DNA of 64,000 nucleotides from Porogramme epimiltina (lineage: Eukaryota; Basidiomycota; Agaricomycetes; Polyporales; Polyporaceae), in contig FTLJ01000111.1 in assembly GCA_900155495.1 (NCBI GenBank), positions 1 to 64,000 on the forward strand. The letters run 5' to 3'. Both the position numbers and the translations under genes were made by a program. This document shows positions 23,307-35,100 of this stretch, piece after piece (the stretch's first letter is position 1; each line of letters opens with the position of its first letter). The notes under the pieces are model-generated. The model saw nothing but the letters and a program-made list of their open reading frames with translations. It was not told the origin of the DNA and did no database searches.

Positions 23307-24861
23307 GGCGAGGGGAAGAGGGTGAGGTATGAAAGGAGGGTTGAAGGAGTGTGCAGAGAAACGAAAGGAATTAGGGATTTGACAAGAGTGACAACGAACG
23401 ACGCGAGCCTAAGTAGACTGCGAGAGTAAGGTTCGTCGGGAGAAGGACTCCAAGCCTGTGCAGGTGCGCCGAGAGGAAGCGGACGACCGAGGACACTGGT
23501 TGCAGTTGGCAACCCGCGCGACGTATCCTTATAGCTAGGTTTACGTCTATTGAGCTCTTTCCCAAATGGTCATTGCTTTGTAGTCGATAAATTTGGTCAG
23601 TAATTCTAGCTAGAAAGAGAAGGGTGAGTATTATCAACTCACCAAATCCGGCATTCATGCCGGGAAATCGACAAGGGAGGGAAGTGAATTGCGAAGGATG
23701 CGAGCGTTATTGCCGAGGTCCGTCATCAACATCCTGACATTGTACTCCGAGAGACAGAAGTGCCCGGGGAAACCGAAATGACGAGATGCCTCGAGTCGAT
23801 TGCCGTTTTGGGGTACAACGCCAGGGACGCGTAAACTTCTCACGGATACTTCCTGCTATGTTCGGAGTGGCGTTGTGTCCATTTCGGGATTTGCGTTTGT
23901 GCCCTGAGGCCGCTCGTGGATTTTGGTACCTGGGAGGCAGTTTTACTCGCTGTGTGTATGCTAGATTCATCCCTGAGGCGGCTTCTAGTCTAAGGACCGT
24001 GTGGACTCGGACGCCCCCTGTCCCTCAGTGTGTGCCGGAATATTCCTTTGCGACATTGTCTGCGATGGCCGACAGAGCAGGAGCCTCCTGCACTTTAATG
24101 AAGACGACTGCGGGGGTACTGTCTTGAAACCCTAGCACGGGGCATGGGGTGAGGAAGGGCTTCTACCTGAAGAACAAGGTGCGGAAAAGGCCGTGCAGAC
24201 CTGTTATCGACCTGCCGAGCATATCTGGGCGCACGCGCTGCACAAGTGGATGAGAAATGGACGTACTTCAGAAAAAGCACAAGCACTTACATCGCATGCA
24301 CGTGTGAGGGGCATATGCTCGGCACCGTTTGTTTGTTCAGAGCACCACCTCCCGGAGTGATCACGAAACTGCGCGATGGCTGATAGGTATGTCGTTCTCC
24401 GCCGCTTGCGTTGATGGCCGGAGATGCAGGGATGCCGGAAGGTACGTCTTGACGGACACGAGTATTTCCTCGTTGCACCTGGAGCAGCTTGCTGAATTTC
24501 AGTCTGATTCCAAGACAACCACATCACGCACCTGTTCAGGGCCCGGAAGTTGACTCGCGAGCCTGCTACCTGACAGAGATAAACATGCTAACGCTGTTTT
24601 GAGGTCAGTCTGCATGTCGAGGCACGCCTGTGAAGAGCCTTCGAACATGTACAGTCAACTGCCTCCATGCGGGCATCTGAGTCCGACCGGTTAGTAATTC
24701 TGCGCAGTGGATGACATCCGATCCCAGCCTAGTCAGACTTGAGGGAATACGAGTCATGGTGACGACGTGGGATTGATACAGAAACGGGTGTGTATAATAC
24801 AGGACATGAGCGTACAAAGGTCACCGCGCGGTGCTCACCTCCATCCCACCGATCTCCTGCG
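23307..24861. other. Intergenic stretch with no recognised gene
   Basis: These 1.5 kb hold the promoter of the GPI-type protein at the left and that of the GNAT gene at the right. Open frames such as 23786-24127 (+) and 24204-24527 (-) show no motif and no splice-linked continuation. I see no repeats or RNA genes. Confidence 0.45.
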
Positions 24862-25485
24862 ATGCACACGGCCGTCACAGAAGACCCTTCTCCACCCCCT
24901 ATAGCATTCACCATAACACCCATCTGCTCCCCACCCACTGCCGCAGAAGTCCAAAGCTATAAAGATCTACGACTCACCGCACTGAAGACGGATCCGTCCA
25001 GGTTCGCCTCGACATACGAGCGGGAGTCCGCCTTCTCCGAAGAGACCTGGCGCACGCGCATCGCAGGCCCTAACAGAGTGGTCCTCGTCGCGCGAGCATC
25101 CCACCCTGAAGGACAACTCGCAGGAAGTGTGACGTCCATCGCGGCGCGCATGCTCCCGGAGTTCCCACTTCCGCCGACCGCAGAACAACACACCGCGTAC
25201 TACGTCTTCGGGTTGTGGGTCCACCCCGGGTACAGGCGGAAAGGAGTTGCGCGAATGTTAATGGAGGCCCTCTTGAGGTGGGTCGAGGAAGACGCAGAAG
25301 CCGAGGGACTTGGGAGAGGACTTGCGGAAGTGTGGCTTGAAGTAAAGGTGACGAATGGAGCTGCGAAGAGCTTCTACGGGGGAGCGGGGTTCAAGGAGGT
25401 TCAGGAAACGGAAGACGAGGTTGAAGAAATCTGGTTGCGCAGGCGTATAGAAGATATATCGAATGAGCGAGAAGTTGAGGAGTAG
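24862..25485 (+). CDS. GNAT-family N-acetyltransferase
   Basis: An intronless frame of 207 residues starts at ATG 24862; an in-frame ATG at 24790 would add 24 residues that look unlike the family. The acetyl-CoA fold is visible. RLTALKTDPSRFASTYERE is the N-terminal strand-helix. NRVVLVAR and LAGSVTSI are central strands. YYVFGLWVHPGYRRKGVARMLM is the motif A region, where R-R-K-G-V-A is the pyrophosphate-binding loop. VTNGAAKSFYGGAGFKEV is motif B. The C-terminus is acidic. This pattern fits the small-molecule or N-terminal GNAT enzymes common in fungi, but the substrate cannot be told. It is one of the few intronless genes in the window. Confidence 0.85.
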   Translation: MHTAVTEDPSPPPIAFTITPICSPPTAAEVQSYKDLRLTALKTDPSRFASTYERESAFSEETWRTRIAGPNRVVLVARASHPEGQLAGSVTSIAARMLPEFPLPPTAEQHTAYYVFGLWVHPGYRRKGVARMLMEALLRWVEEDAEAEGLGRGLAEVWLEVKVTNGAAKSFYGGAGFKEVQETEDEVEEIWLRRRIEDISNEREVEE

Positions 25486-25689
25486 CGTAGAGGCCTGCCA
25501 TAGGAATAGAGTGGATCAAATCTAACGACCTAACGAGTGGCTCGTGATTTTTGACTGAGGAGGTGGGCGCCAGCCCTGTGCACCCTTGGTTGACGCGCTG
25601 CTTCTCTTCACTTCGATATCGAAGGTTATCGACACCCAGCCCCGGGACCTTGCCACCATACACCACTCCTCTCCCAGATGTGCCCCACT

Positions 25690-26870
25690 TTGAGCGGCCT
25701 CTACCACCCTAACACTATCGGCTAGAAGGAACTGGAGTCCTAAGGCCTCTTCGTCGGCTCCGGTGTTTCTGGTAGTGAATGGCAGGGTGCCTGTTATGGT
25801 GCCTCGCCCATGCCGTGTTATTCCCCTGCTGTCTGGACACATACCAAGGCCATCTCCCAGGCCATCTCTATTGAGGGCGAGCCCCGCTGTGGCTGCGTTT
25901 GTGAGGCCAGTGCTCGCCACTCCGTGAAGATGGTGCACAATGGTGAGTGTTTACACATGCTTGTTCTTCGCCCTCAGTTTTCTGACATTCCATGGGTATA
26001 GGCGCAAGGCATCTAGTACGGTGAAATGCAGCTGATTGCATAGGCGCACGACATTCTCAAGTGTGGTCTCGGCCCTCACGAGAATGAGATTGTCCGTATC
26101 TTCAACACCTGGAACAAGGGCGTTATCGACTCCTTCCTCGTCAAGATCACCACCACCATCATCAGTTCAAGGATGATGACACCGAGTCCCTTGTGACCCA
26201 GGTTCTTTCTCAAGCTGGTCAGAAGGGTACCGGCAAGTGGACAGCCATTGCGGCTCCTAACGCAAGGCGTCTGTCTTTCGATACTAATACGAGTCGGAGA
26301 TACTTGGGAGATTTGGATAGTTACCCTCATTGGCGAGGCTGTATTCGCCCGTTACTTGTCTCGCTCGAAGCAGGAACGTACACACTAGTAAGGTGGTCGC
26401 AGCCCCCCAAAAGGGGCCGTTCAAGGGTGACAGGAAGCAGTTCATTGATATCCTTGAGCCTTCGAATGCTCGTGCAAGATCATGTCTTACATCCAGGGCT
26501 TCATGCTCATGCGAGAGACCGCTGAAGAGTTTAGGTAAGTAGTTAATCTCTGCTATAGCTCCTGTTTCTGACACGTTTACTGTAGCTCGATTGGAACCTA
26601 AACTACGCCGGTATCGCTTATATGTGGCATGGAGACTGCATTATAATTTATCAAGTCCATTTTCCTCCGAGTCGACGATATCACCTTCGCGCATCAGAGG
26701 ACCCAGACTCTTGAGTCTCTGCTCTTCGATGACTTGATCAAGGCAGCCCACAAAGTCCAATCCGGTTAGCACCGCATCGTCGCGTAGGCCGTCCTCTGCC
26801 ATGGTATTCCCATGCGCGCTTTCTTCAGCATGCTCGCGTTCTTCGATAATAGACGGACATGCGCTGATGT
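25690..26870 (+). pseudogene. 6-phosphogluconate dehydrogenase pseudogene
   Basis: Pieces of 6PGD appear in the right order but in shifting frames. GLFVGSGVSGSEWQGACYGASPMP is near 25755. KAISQAISIEGEP and HSVKMVHNG follow to 25942. CGLGPHENEIVRIFNTWNKG and VIDSFLVKIT are at 26065-26150. QKGTGKWTAIAA is near 26225, FKGDRKQFIDIL near 26425, YIQGFMLMRETAEEF near 26500, LNYAGIAYMWHGDCII near 26600, LESLLFDDLI near 26715 and GIPMRAFFSMLAFFD near 26810. In-frame stops (TAG, TAA) and several frameshifts interrupt it, and the N-terminal coenzyme domain is missing. At least two introns are still recognisable (GTGAGTG..ATAG after KMVHNG and GTAAGT..TGTAG after MRETAEEF), so it arose by DNA duplication, not reverse transcription. 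Confidence 0.88.
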
Positions 26871-26903
26871 ATATATATATGCTCAGCGACCAACGGTCGG
26901 AAG

Positions 26904-27005
26904 GCCCCCGTTGTCTAATGGTTATGACGTCAGACTTCTACTCGAGTCACGAGACCGTGGGAAAATGAGATCTGGAGGTTGCGGGTTCGATCCCCGCCGG
27001 GGGTT
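26904..27005 (+). tRNA. tRNA-Arg (UCU) with intron
   Basis: The acceptor stem is GCCCCCG (26904-26910) pairing with CGGGGGT ending at 27004. The D arm is GTC TAATGGTTAT GAC. The anticodon stem is TCAGA pairing with TCTGG, around the loop CTTCTA with anticodon TCT. An insertion of about 29 bases starts one base 3' of the anticodon, the normal place for a nuclear tRNA intron. The T arm is GCGGG TTCGATC CCCGC. The spliced length is about 73. A run of ten T residues starting at 27017 follows, giving a Pol III terminator. It sits directly after the 6PGD pseudogene. Confidence 0.9.
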
Positions 27006-27015
27006 AGTTGTTCCT

Positions 27016-27027
27016 TTTTTTTTTAAA
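27016..27027 (+). terminator. Pol III oligo-T terminator of tRNA-Arg
   Basis: An oligo-T run about a dozen bases after the tRNA 3' end, followed by oligo-A, is the usual RNA polymerase III stop signal. Confidence 0.75.
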
Positions 27028-27263
27028 AAAAAACAGATCCGTCTGTGTTCGTTGTCTTGGCGGGAGCCGCGCTGGATGCCCAGAGTACCGCTGTGTTCAA
27101 AATAAATAGAAGGCTCGAGGGACGAGGATGCTGAAAGAAAGACATCGTGGATTGCTTGGTGAGGCGAGAAACAGTATCGCTCCACGAAAAAAGCGATCGG
27201 GCCTCATTTGGCTCCGTCATCCGCTGGCAACGCACAAGAGAGTTCAACGAAAATCAAATAAAT

Positions 27264-29482
27264 TTAGTCCCATGCTTTTAACAACATTTCTGCCTCTGCC
27301 GCCTCCTTCTCAACCAAAGCGACGGCGCCTGAGAACCGCGGGCGAATTTTGAACGTAAAACGAGCTGGCTTGCGCGTAAGTCCTAATATCTGCGAGGCAT
27401 TCATGTCCGGCAAGATGGGGCTGCCCGCATCGTCGGTAGTCGGGCTCACGTCAAAAGCCCATAGGAGCCTGAAACGTATCGTTGTGAGACGATGGTCAGA
27501 GACGAGGATAGCATTCTTACCGGGAGAGAACGATGAACATCGACTGCAGAGCGACATGCATCCCCGGGCAGTGGCGACGCCCGAAACCGAAAGCTAGGGT
27601 AAAGTCGATGAGCTGTGGGTCTTCTGTCTCGAGGAACCGTTCCGGGCGGAACGTCTCCGGCTCAGGAAACATGTCTTGATCGCGCATCATCGTACTAATA
27701 CAATCCACGGATGAGCTCAGCGTGTTGTGTCCGAAGAATACGAGCTCACTAGAGATTTCCAAACACCGTGGCGCCCTTCGGGATGAAGTGTCCCTCGTAC
27801 ACGTCGTCCGTCGTCACTGCATGGGGTACCGCCAGAGGTGCGATTGGCCACCACCGGTTGAGTTCTTTGAGCCATGCCCCGACGTACGGGAGTGACGCCT
27901 CGTCTTGGAATATTGGGAAACGCTCCCGACCGACCACGTGGTCCAACTCTTCCTGCGCTTTTCGCATTGCTGTGGGGTTGTGAAGCATTGCACCTGAAGG
28001 TCTGTCAGAGGGCTTAGCAGATCAATTAGCAATGACATGCGCACATAGACCGAGTTCAAATGTCGCCGCAGTCTGCATAGGGGTACCATCGTATGAGCAA
28101 CTCCAAGAATAGCAACTTCTCCAAATGAATGAGCACTGACCGTTTCTATCCCGGCACCGAAAGGAGCCGTCACTGCAAATGCCAACTCAAGTTCCGAGAA
28201 TCCCAACGATTTTTGGTCTCTCAGGCAGCGAGCAGCCATAGATTCACGTGCCGTTCCTGCTTCACATTTCTTCATGACGTCCGTGAGAAGTGACGTGTAC
28301 AATCTCTCCGCCTTGGCGTACGATTTATCGGCTTCTTTGCGGAACCACTGCAGTGGGCGCTAGAAAAAATTGAGTTTCCGCAGGCAGAAAAAGTGAACGG
28401 AGGACTCACGGGAAGGTTCAACAGAGACGGATACTAAGAGAACGTTGTATATCAGCTCCATAACATAAACAGCAATAGATGAATAAACGCACAATGTTCA
28501 CTGGGTTGTTAGAGACACTGGGGAGTTGACACGTAAGTAACAGAAAGCTGATATATGCGGTAGACTGACTTGGCTTTCTGGAAGTCTGAACCACCAGAGT
28601 CAGCCCTGAGTCCCGTAAAGTATGAAGTTCGGGTCGTACCTAGCATGCACTCCTGATGCTTTTTGAATAAAGGATCGTCAAAATTAGCAGTACGTCTGCC
28701 GTACGCGATTGACATCACTACTGAGGTCGCGAATCTGGTTACTCTATTCAGTGGGCATTACTACTCCAAAAGATCAATCAAGGACCCACAGATCAAAATG
28801 GTACCCGTAGTTCTCCGGGCTCTGAAGGATTCCCCGCATGGTGAGTGCAGACTCCAGTGTCTGATGCTCGCGGTAAGCCAAAGATGCTCTTCCGCTCATG
28901 CCGGTGTTCTGAATCTATACCAAGTACAAGTCATGAGATTGGACGACTTTGACGTCAAAAGAGGAATGCGCTTACTTTCCTCCACGTTCGCCATATCTTA
29001 CCGTAGGGTGCCGTCAGTCCGCGCAGTCCACCCGATACAAGCTCGTGGGCGAGAACTAGCCGAGGCCTACTGGAGTATATCTCTCCACGCTTCTGGAGCA
29101 GATCTAGGGCGATCTGTGCCTTGTTGATGACTGAAAGCTGATTTGAGCCTCACTAACCTAGAAGAAGCACAGAGAGTCACAAACCTATCACGGGCGTGGC
29201 CCCCCTGAAGAAAGAGAAGATAGGACCTGATTCAAGACTATCACTCAGTCCAAGTTTTGTCGGAGGAAGTACCGGCTCACCGTAATTGTCTTTGAGGGAA
29301 TCAAATATGACCCACTGAGGTGCCTTCGGGCTGATTTTAGGAGCAACTTGAGCGAGTGACTGTGGGCCCGGGGGCATTCGTTTCGCCTTTTGGCGGTGCG
29401 AGATCACTTCCCTTATGAGAAGAATTAGGACGATCCCGATGGCCAAGTATCCTGAGAGGGGGATCTGGTTGAGAATCATCAT
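27264..29482 (-). CDS. Cytochrome P450 monooxygenase
   Basis: A many-exon gene starts at ATG 29482 with an N-terminal membrane anchor (YLAIGIVLILLIREVIS) and a proline hinge (PPGPQ). Well-supported exons are 29482-29281, 29226-29185, 29130-28976, 28914-28805 and 28743-28640, then after an unclear stretch an exon from RPLQWFRKEAD onward. Core P450 elements are present. The I-helix reads GAGIETTAATFEL, the ExxR motif is ELNR in WLKELNRWWP, the PERF motif is FRPERFLE, and the heme loop is FGFGRRHCPG with its cysteine. Between about 28440 and 28640 I cannot recover the usual exon around the F-helix. A short exon may be missed there, or the gene may be damaged. It is probably an ER-bound oxidase of secondary or xenobiotic metabolism. 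Confidence 0.82.
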
Positions 29483-30094
29483 AACACAGATATGAATGAT
29501 GCTTGGAAAGGTGGCCCGTGGATCTGGGGAAGAGACAAGAGAACGTACGTCTGCATGTCCTGAGCCTATATAAGCGGTCGCGCACTTATCAAATGTGCAG
29601 TTGCTGCCTTCTCCGCCTGACACGCGCTCAGTCGGTGATTAGGGGCAGATGAGCGGGTGACTAGTTCATACGAAGGAACACGGGCTCGACTTGTTGCACG
29701 GGAGTCCGGTGGCGAAACACAGTCTATCGGGCTCGGGTCTTGCCGAACATAATGGTTACTGCACATGGCTTTGGCCGGACCTGAAGCAATGTCGTCATGC
29801 ACCATGGATGGCTGGCATGGATGGCGGCCGTCATCCCAGAACGAAACGTCACATTCACGTGATGGCATAGTCACACTCCGCGTCCAACGAGTCCGGGCAA
29901 ATCGACCAGTCTTCCCTCGGACCTGCCCCTACACGACCCCTTTTGCATTGAAGGGGAGATGTACTGAACAAACGTTTTGATTGACAAAAGGCCGGGTCTA
30001 GCCTGCTCCGAGAATGCAGAATATTATGTTCTGGAAGCGACAACAACGATTTCTATCAAGGAGAGCAAGAGACACATTTGCTTGGTATCATCTA
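29483..30094. other. Intergenic region between the P450 and a zinc-finger gene
   Basis: This 0.6 kb probably holds the P450 promoter at the left and the 3' UTR of the zinc-finger gene at the right. I see no coding region, RNA gene or repeat that I can support. Confidence 0.45.
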
Positions 30095-31133
30095 CTAATG
30101 AGCCTCCGTCAACATCGCCGATCCACCGGAAGTAGCCTGCTGTTTGTTTGCTTTCAAGTTCGAGGCCGTTAAAGGACACCAGGCCTTGTGCAGCCGGTGG
30201 CCCGCACCTGGGCCTTCTGCGGGGGTGCAATGCCCACACTGTAAGCATGTCAGCGTTGCACCCAAATGTGCAGACGCGACATGCCGCTGAAGCTTTCGCC
30301 CCACCGTGTCTCCATACTTCTTGCAGCCTCGCCACAGGCAAGCATGACCGGCTGTCACACCTCGCTCATATACGAGATAGTCCCAAACGGCCTCGGGCGA
30401 CGTGTTGTCGGGAATGTGCGTTCCATCCCACATCCAGGGACCGCTTGGGGCGTTCCACTCCAGTATGAAGTTGTCCGGCGGCCACCGTGAACGCGCGCCA
30501 TAACGGCCAGTGCTGCGGCTTGCACGACGACCATCATCCACTTTCATGGGCGACGCCTCTGGTGTATCCTGAGGCTCTTGCTCTCCGGCCGTCGTACCTG
30601 CATCTGGAATTGATAGGGGCTGCAGAGATGGTTGCCGTCCAATTTGAGGTCGAATCGAAAGCATTCCGGTGCGCGGCCGAGAGCGCGGCGAGAAGACAAA
30701 CGGTCCGAAGGGCCCGTGGGAAGGGGGTGTTACGAAGCGTCGAGGGTGCTCTCTGTGTCTGTGAGGGTAAATATTCACTGGTTACAGAATGACCCCAAAT
30801 TGAAACGAACCCATCTCCAGATTCAACAGCCTCTGCTGCCCTTGGCAATTCCGCAAGGATAGGTCGCTGTGTCGAGGGCGGACGGCCTGGCCCGATTGCG
30901 GAGGGAGCGGCGGCTGTAGTAAGAGATTGTAGAGGAGAGGGCAAATCGCTGGAGGGCGGTGAACTGAGTTGACCATTCCTAGCTCTACAGCGGCCGCTAT
31001 AGCACGAATTGGAAGACAATATAACTCACCTAATGTGCCTCTCTCCTTCGAGAACATCTTGACCCACGCCGCAATTAGACCGCCCCACCTCCAAGGTATC
31101 TTCATCGCACGAGGAGACGCGCCACAGAGACAT
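30095..31133 (-). CDS. C2H2-like zinc-finger protein, family member B
   Basis: Three exons (31133-31030, 30978-30811 and 30758-30095) encode 311 residues. An in-frame ATG at 31214 could extend the N-terminus. Most of the protein is Ser/Pro/Arg-rich and probably disordered; MKVDD near the middle echoes MDVD segments of the neighbour at 32165. The conserved core is C-terminal, about residues 190-290. It reads WMWDGTHIPD, then CLWRGCKKYG, KLQRHVASAHLG, LTCLQCG and a final H..C pair (HRLHKAWC). The C-x4-C..H-x4-H spacing resembles a C2H2 finger, and the C-x2-C..H-x4-C segment could form a second site. It is probably a nuclear DNA-binding or chromatin protein; no target known. The paralogues at 32165 and 37391 lie on the same strand. 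Confidence 0.65.
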
Positions 31134-32164
31134 CTTGAACGCGACAAGTCGAGATAGGAGTGGAAAACTGCCCATTCGCAGAAGACTGCTCTTTATAGTC
31201 CATGTCGCACGCACTGGGTTGCTACCCCCGTGAGGTTTTGCACCAAGGATGCTCCTAAAAGAGCGGCGAGATCACACGTACCACATTAATAACAAAAGGC
31301 CTAGGGTGCGCGCTGATCTAGTCTGTGACAAGAAGAAATGGCTGTGGTCGCAATGGCCAAAAGCTCCCCATCCCAGCACAGACCACACGTTCCGCCAGGG
31401 GGACGGCTCACACACAAACAGAGTGTGTGGTAGACCTGCAACATGCGTGCTTAGCTTATAGGCAACGCCCGATGATGATTCGGTGTGTAGTTCTTGTATT
31501 GATGCCAATCAGGGATAACTCAGTACTCCACCACTCTTGCAAACTGGTGATTATGAGGTGAAGTACTGGCCAGTGGGACGATTGTCAGTTGCATGGATAT
31601 GTACACAGTAGGGGGGTTATCACTCACCCAATATGTAAGCCCAGACATGCGTGTCCGAGAGGAGCATATTCTAGTCCAACGGAGCCACTTGTGGAGATGT
31701 TGATGTTTCCGGAGATTTGCTACAGTGGCGGCAGTAGGGCTGGGGAATCGAGATGCGAAGATGTAGAGTAGCAGCATACTATGATTACGCTGAGAGTACA
31801 GCTGCTAAGTGGTGTATGGTGCATGAGAGGATGGTGTCTAACCAAGATGTTCAAGCTCGAGAATCAAGGACACGGCACTGGCGGGCCTGGGCTCAGGTCG
31901 CGCAAGACGCCGGACGCTGGGAGTTCGAACCCCAACAAGATCATTTCCTTGAAAACCACCACCGATGGGTTTGCTCCTTCAAACGCGTGTCCGAGGGCAG
32001 GGCACGAGCCATTGGGTAATGGTGCTAATAAAACAATCCATAGATAACAATTGCATCGACAGCATAAACTACAGCATGTACACATCGTGATGATGGGTCC
32101 GAGAATCTACCAGTTTGCGAACACCGTGTGTGCCCCCGGTACCTGCCATTGTTCTTGAGATCGT
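31134..32164. other. Intergenic stretch between zinc-finger genes B and A
   Basis: About 1 kb without a coding region I can support. It includes a degenerate tRNA-like segment at roughly 31806-31950, listed separately. The rest shows only short overlapping frames. Confidence 0.45.
31806..31950 (+). pseudogene. tRNA-Leu-like remnant
   Basis: The 3' part carries a T-arm-like GGGAGTTCGAACCCCAA followed by ACAAGATCA, the usual 3' end of fungal tRNA-Leu(CAA). The 5' part has a D-arm-like TCTAACC and a TTCAAG that could be an anticodon loop, separated from the 3' half by an intron-sized gap. I could not find a 5' acceptor strand that pairs with ACAAGAT, and the D arm has extra bases, so I read it as decayed or fortuitous. 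Confidence 0.3.
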
Positions 32165-35100
32165 CTAGTCATCCTCTGACTCGTACTCGTTCTCCTCCTC
32201 TTGGTCGTCCTGGAGCTCATCCACCTCTTCCTCCAGTTCATCCTCCTCCTCCTCTCCTTCCTCACCCTCGTCGCCCTCGCCTTCCTCGCCGACGGGGTCG
32301 TCCTCCGCGAGTTCATCTTCCTCGCCAACCTCACCAGCCTCGTCAACCTTCTTTCCTCCAGGGGCAAGCATCAGAGTCACCTTTGTCACGCTCTTGCCAG
32401 CTGCTGCTGCTGCCGCCGCCGCCATCTCCGCCTCCGCAGCTTCCTCGCGCTCCCGCTCCGGGCATCCGCGCTTATGAGTCGCCTTCCTCCGATTATCTGC
32501 GCGCTTCCGCACGCCGCACAGCTGACACACGAGCTTCAGCCCAAGGTGGACCGTCTCGACGTGCCGCTTGAGCATCTTGTACTCGGGGTTATCGGGGTCG
32601 GCCGGCTTGCATCCCTGCCACGCGCAGATCCCCGCGCTCTTCAGTTCGAACCGTTTCTTCAGGTGGTCGTACACCTCTCCTGTCGGCACCTCGTCCGGGA
32701 TCTCGTGCGCGCCCCACATCCGCGGCCGCTCCTCTTCCCAGATCGGGATCCACCCCGGTGGCGGCCACTCTTCCCGCTTCTTTCGGTTGTACCGCTTCGC
32801 ACGCACGATCTTCCGCGCGCCCTTGACCTTGACCTTGGCTTTGTCCTGCCCTTCCTCGCCCCCCTCGACGTCTATATCTTCAACCTTCGTCGACGACGAA
32901 GACGCTTGGGTTTGAGCCTGTGACGAACGACTCGCAGGTCCGCGCGAATACAGGGCCTGGCGCGTTGCCGCCGACTGGCGCTGCGCCGCAGGCAGCCGCC
33001 CGGCGGACGAGAGAGGGAGCGTCCCGCCTTCGAGTGGTACCGGAGTCACTCGCAGCGGGGGAACAGTGATGACCCCGGGCCGGAGTTGAGGAGGAACGGT
33101 GATGGTCCCCGCTCGCTGCAAGGGCATTGTCGTCAATGGGCCGCGAGACATGGGCAATGTGGACGGCGGGGGCATCGCTGTGCTGGCAGAAGCACCAACA
33201 CCGGACTGTTGGAGTCCCGACGACATGCCCGCGGACATGAAGAGAGGCTTCATGGGGTAGTCGCCCGGGTCGTACGTGTTGGGGCCGTAAGGGGGATACT
33301 GAAGCATGGGCGGGGCATGAGGATGGGTCGAGGCGGCTGGGGCGTTGGATGGGCGAGGCGCGGGCACGGTGCGGGGATCAAGAACCATGGGTGCTGGTGG
33401 TGCGGCGCGCGCTCCTTGTGTTATGTCCGGGCCCGAAGCCGAAGGGGGGACCTGGACAGCAAGGGTAGCTGGTGGACGTGAGGGGGGCGCAGGAGGGGGG
33501 ATCGGCGGAGGGACCTGCACCACAATGGTTGCTGCGAGTTTGGCTGCGGTAGCCTTCCTTTTTTTTGCTTCCTCTGCATATGTGCGGTTCTGCTGGCGCA
33601 CAAATTCGGCCATCTGAGCGGGTGTTATGCCAGCGATACGAGCGCAAACGCCGCAAGGCGGCCACTGGTCGCACGAGATGTGCTTGATAGCGTCATGCAC
33701 CGTTCTTGGAACGGACGCCGATGCGCTGGCCGGGGTGGTGCTTGGACTAGCCGCAACGTCGTTAGCTAAACTGTACTGCGTTCACTACGATAGTCTGCAG
33801 CTCACCCTTGTGGGTCGACGTCCATGCCCTCAGGCGGCCCTTTACCAGCATGGGCAGAGCCGCCGGCCGCCTTCTTATCCGGAGTAGTGAGCGGGGTCTT
33901 GGCAGAAGAGCCCCGTCTTCCGGGTCCACTTTCGGTGGGCCCTTTAGATCGGGGAGAGGTCGTGCTGGCGGGAAGGTATCAAAGGACATTTCATGGAGAT
34001 AGGGGGCAGAGCACGTAATGATAGTCAAGGCACGAGTCAGCGCCACGTCAGCCAACGCCACAAATCACTCACGCTTCGGAAGAGTCGACGTCCATAGCAT
34101 CCGCAATAGTCGAGGTTGTCCGTTCCGGCGTGGTCGGCGCACTTGCAGGCGGTGTGTCGAGACCCGTGACCTGGACTGTCTGTAGAGGTCTATGCGGGAG
34201 CGAATATCGTCAGCGCCACTCTACGGCTCATGGCTGGCTCGCCAGACGTACTGGTCGACATCCATCTTGGAGGAAATGCGAGTGCTATTGTCAGACGTAT
34301 GAGATCCCAGAGGTCGCTTCGGCGTCGCAACGGGGGAGTCGGCAGCGGTGGTTTTTGCGCGCACAGAAACTTTGACGCGTTGGCTGTAGAAAGGAACGGC
34401 AAGCGTCAGCGTGATCCTACTGCAGCAGGCGGAAGAATGTGCAATGTCATATTCAGTAATACTCTGCCCGGAGCAATTCCGGCCCCCTAGATTCCAAGTG
34501 CTTCTATACATACAAGAGTGCTTCTGTGCGACTATGCCCCATTCGAGGTGTTAGGGCCAAGACATGATGAGGCGTCTTAGATAGAAGGCTCTCATACGCG
34601 CGACCAGTCTCTTAATAGGTGGCACGTTGCCTGCAGCCATGATATGGAACGCATGCTTGCCCGCACCTACAAGGTACGGTAGGAAAACCGGGGACACGCC
34701 ATCGTGCTGATAAGTGCCACTGGCAGGATTTACTCCGATACCTGTATAGCGGCACCGCGAAGGGAGTATTTCACGTCCCTTCACAGTGTCGCTATAAGCA
34801 GTCCAGCACATGCTGGGACTTTGCCTTGGGGTTGTTTCCCAGAGTGGCGCTTTATCGATGACGTATCCCCTGCTCTCCTTGAATCTTGGGTAGGTGAGAA
34901 TCGCCGAGTGGCTCATGCCAACGAAGGGAACCGTTGTAGCTTGTACCAACTGCTCTGGGCTCACCTCGCTATGAGCGGGACGTCATCTTCCGACATCGCC
35001 GAGGTCCCATCATCGAAGTCGCTGGCCGGGCCGTCGGAGTCCCGGTCCCGCCGACTGCCCACCCGAGCCTTGGCGGCGGCGGCGGCGGTTGCGCGGTTGC

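Noticed and set aside
31806..31950. Functional tRNA-Leu
   Set aside because: The T arm and 3' end look right, but no pairing 5' acceptor strand and no regular D arm could be found, so only a remnant is listed.
32201..32923. 240-codon plus-strand frame rich in leucine
   Set aside because: It is antisense to the acidic tail and core of zinc-finger gene A.
34551..34964. Exon of zinc-finger gene A inside the long intron
   Set aside because: The open frame is not in phase with the donor at 34965, and the flanking exons already join in phase without it.
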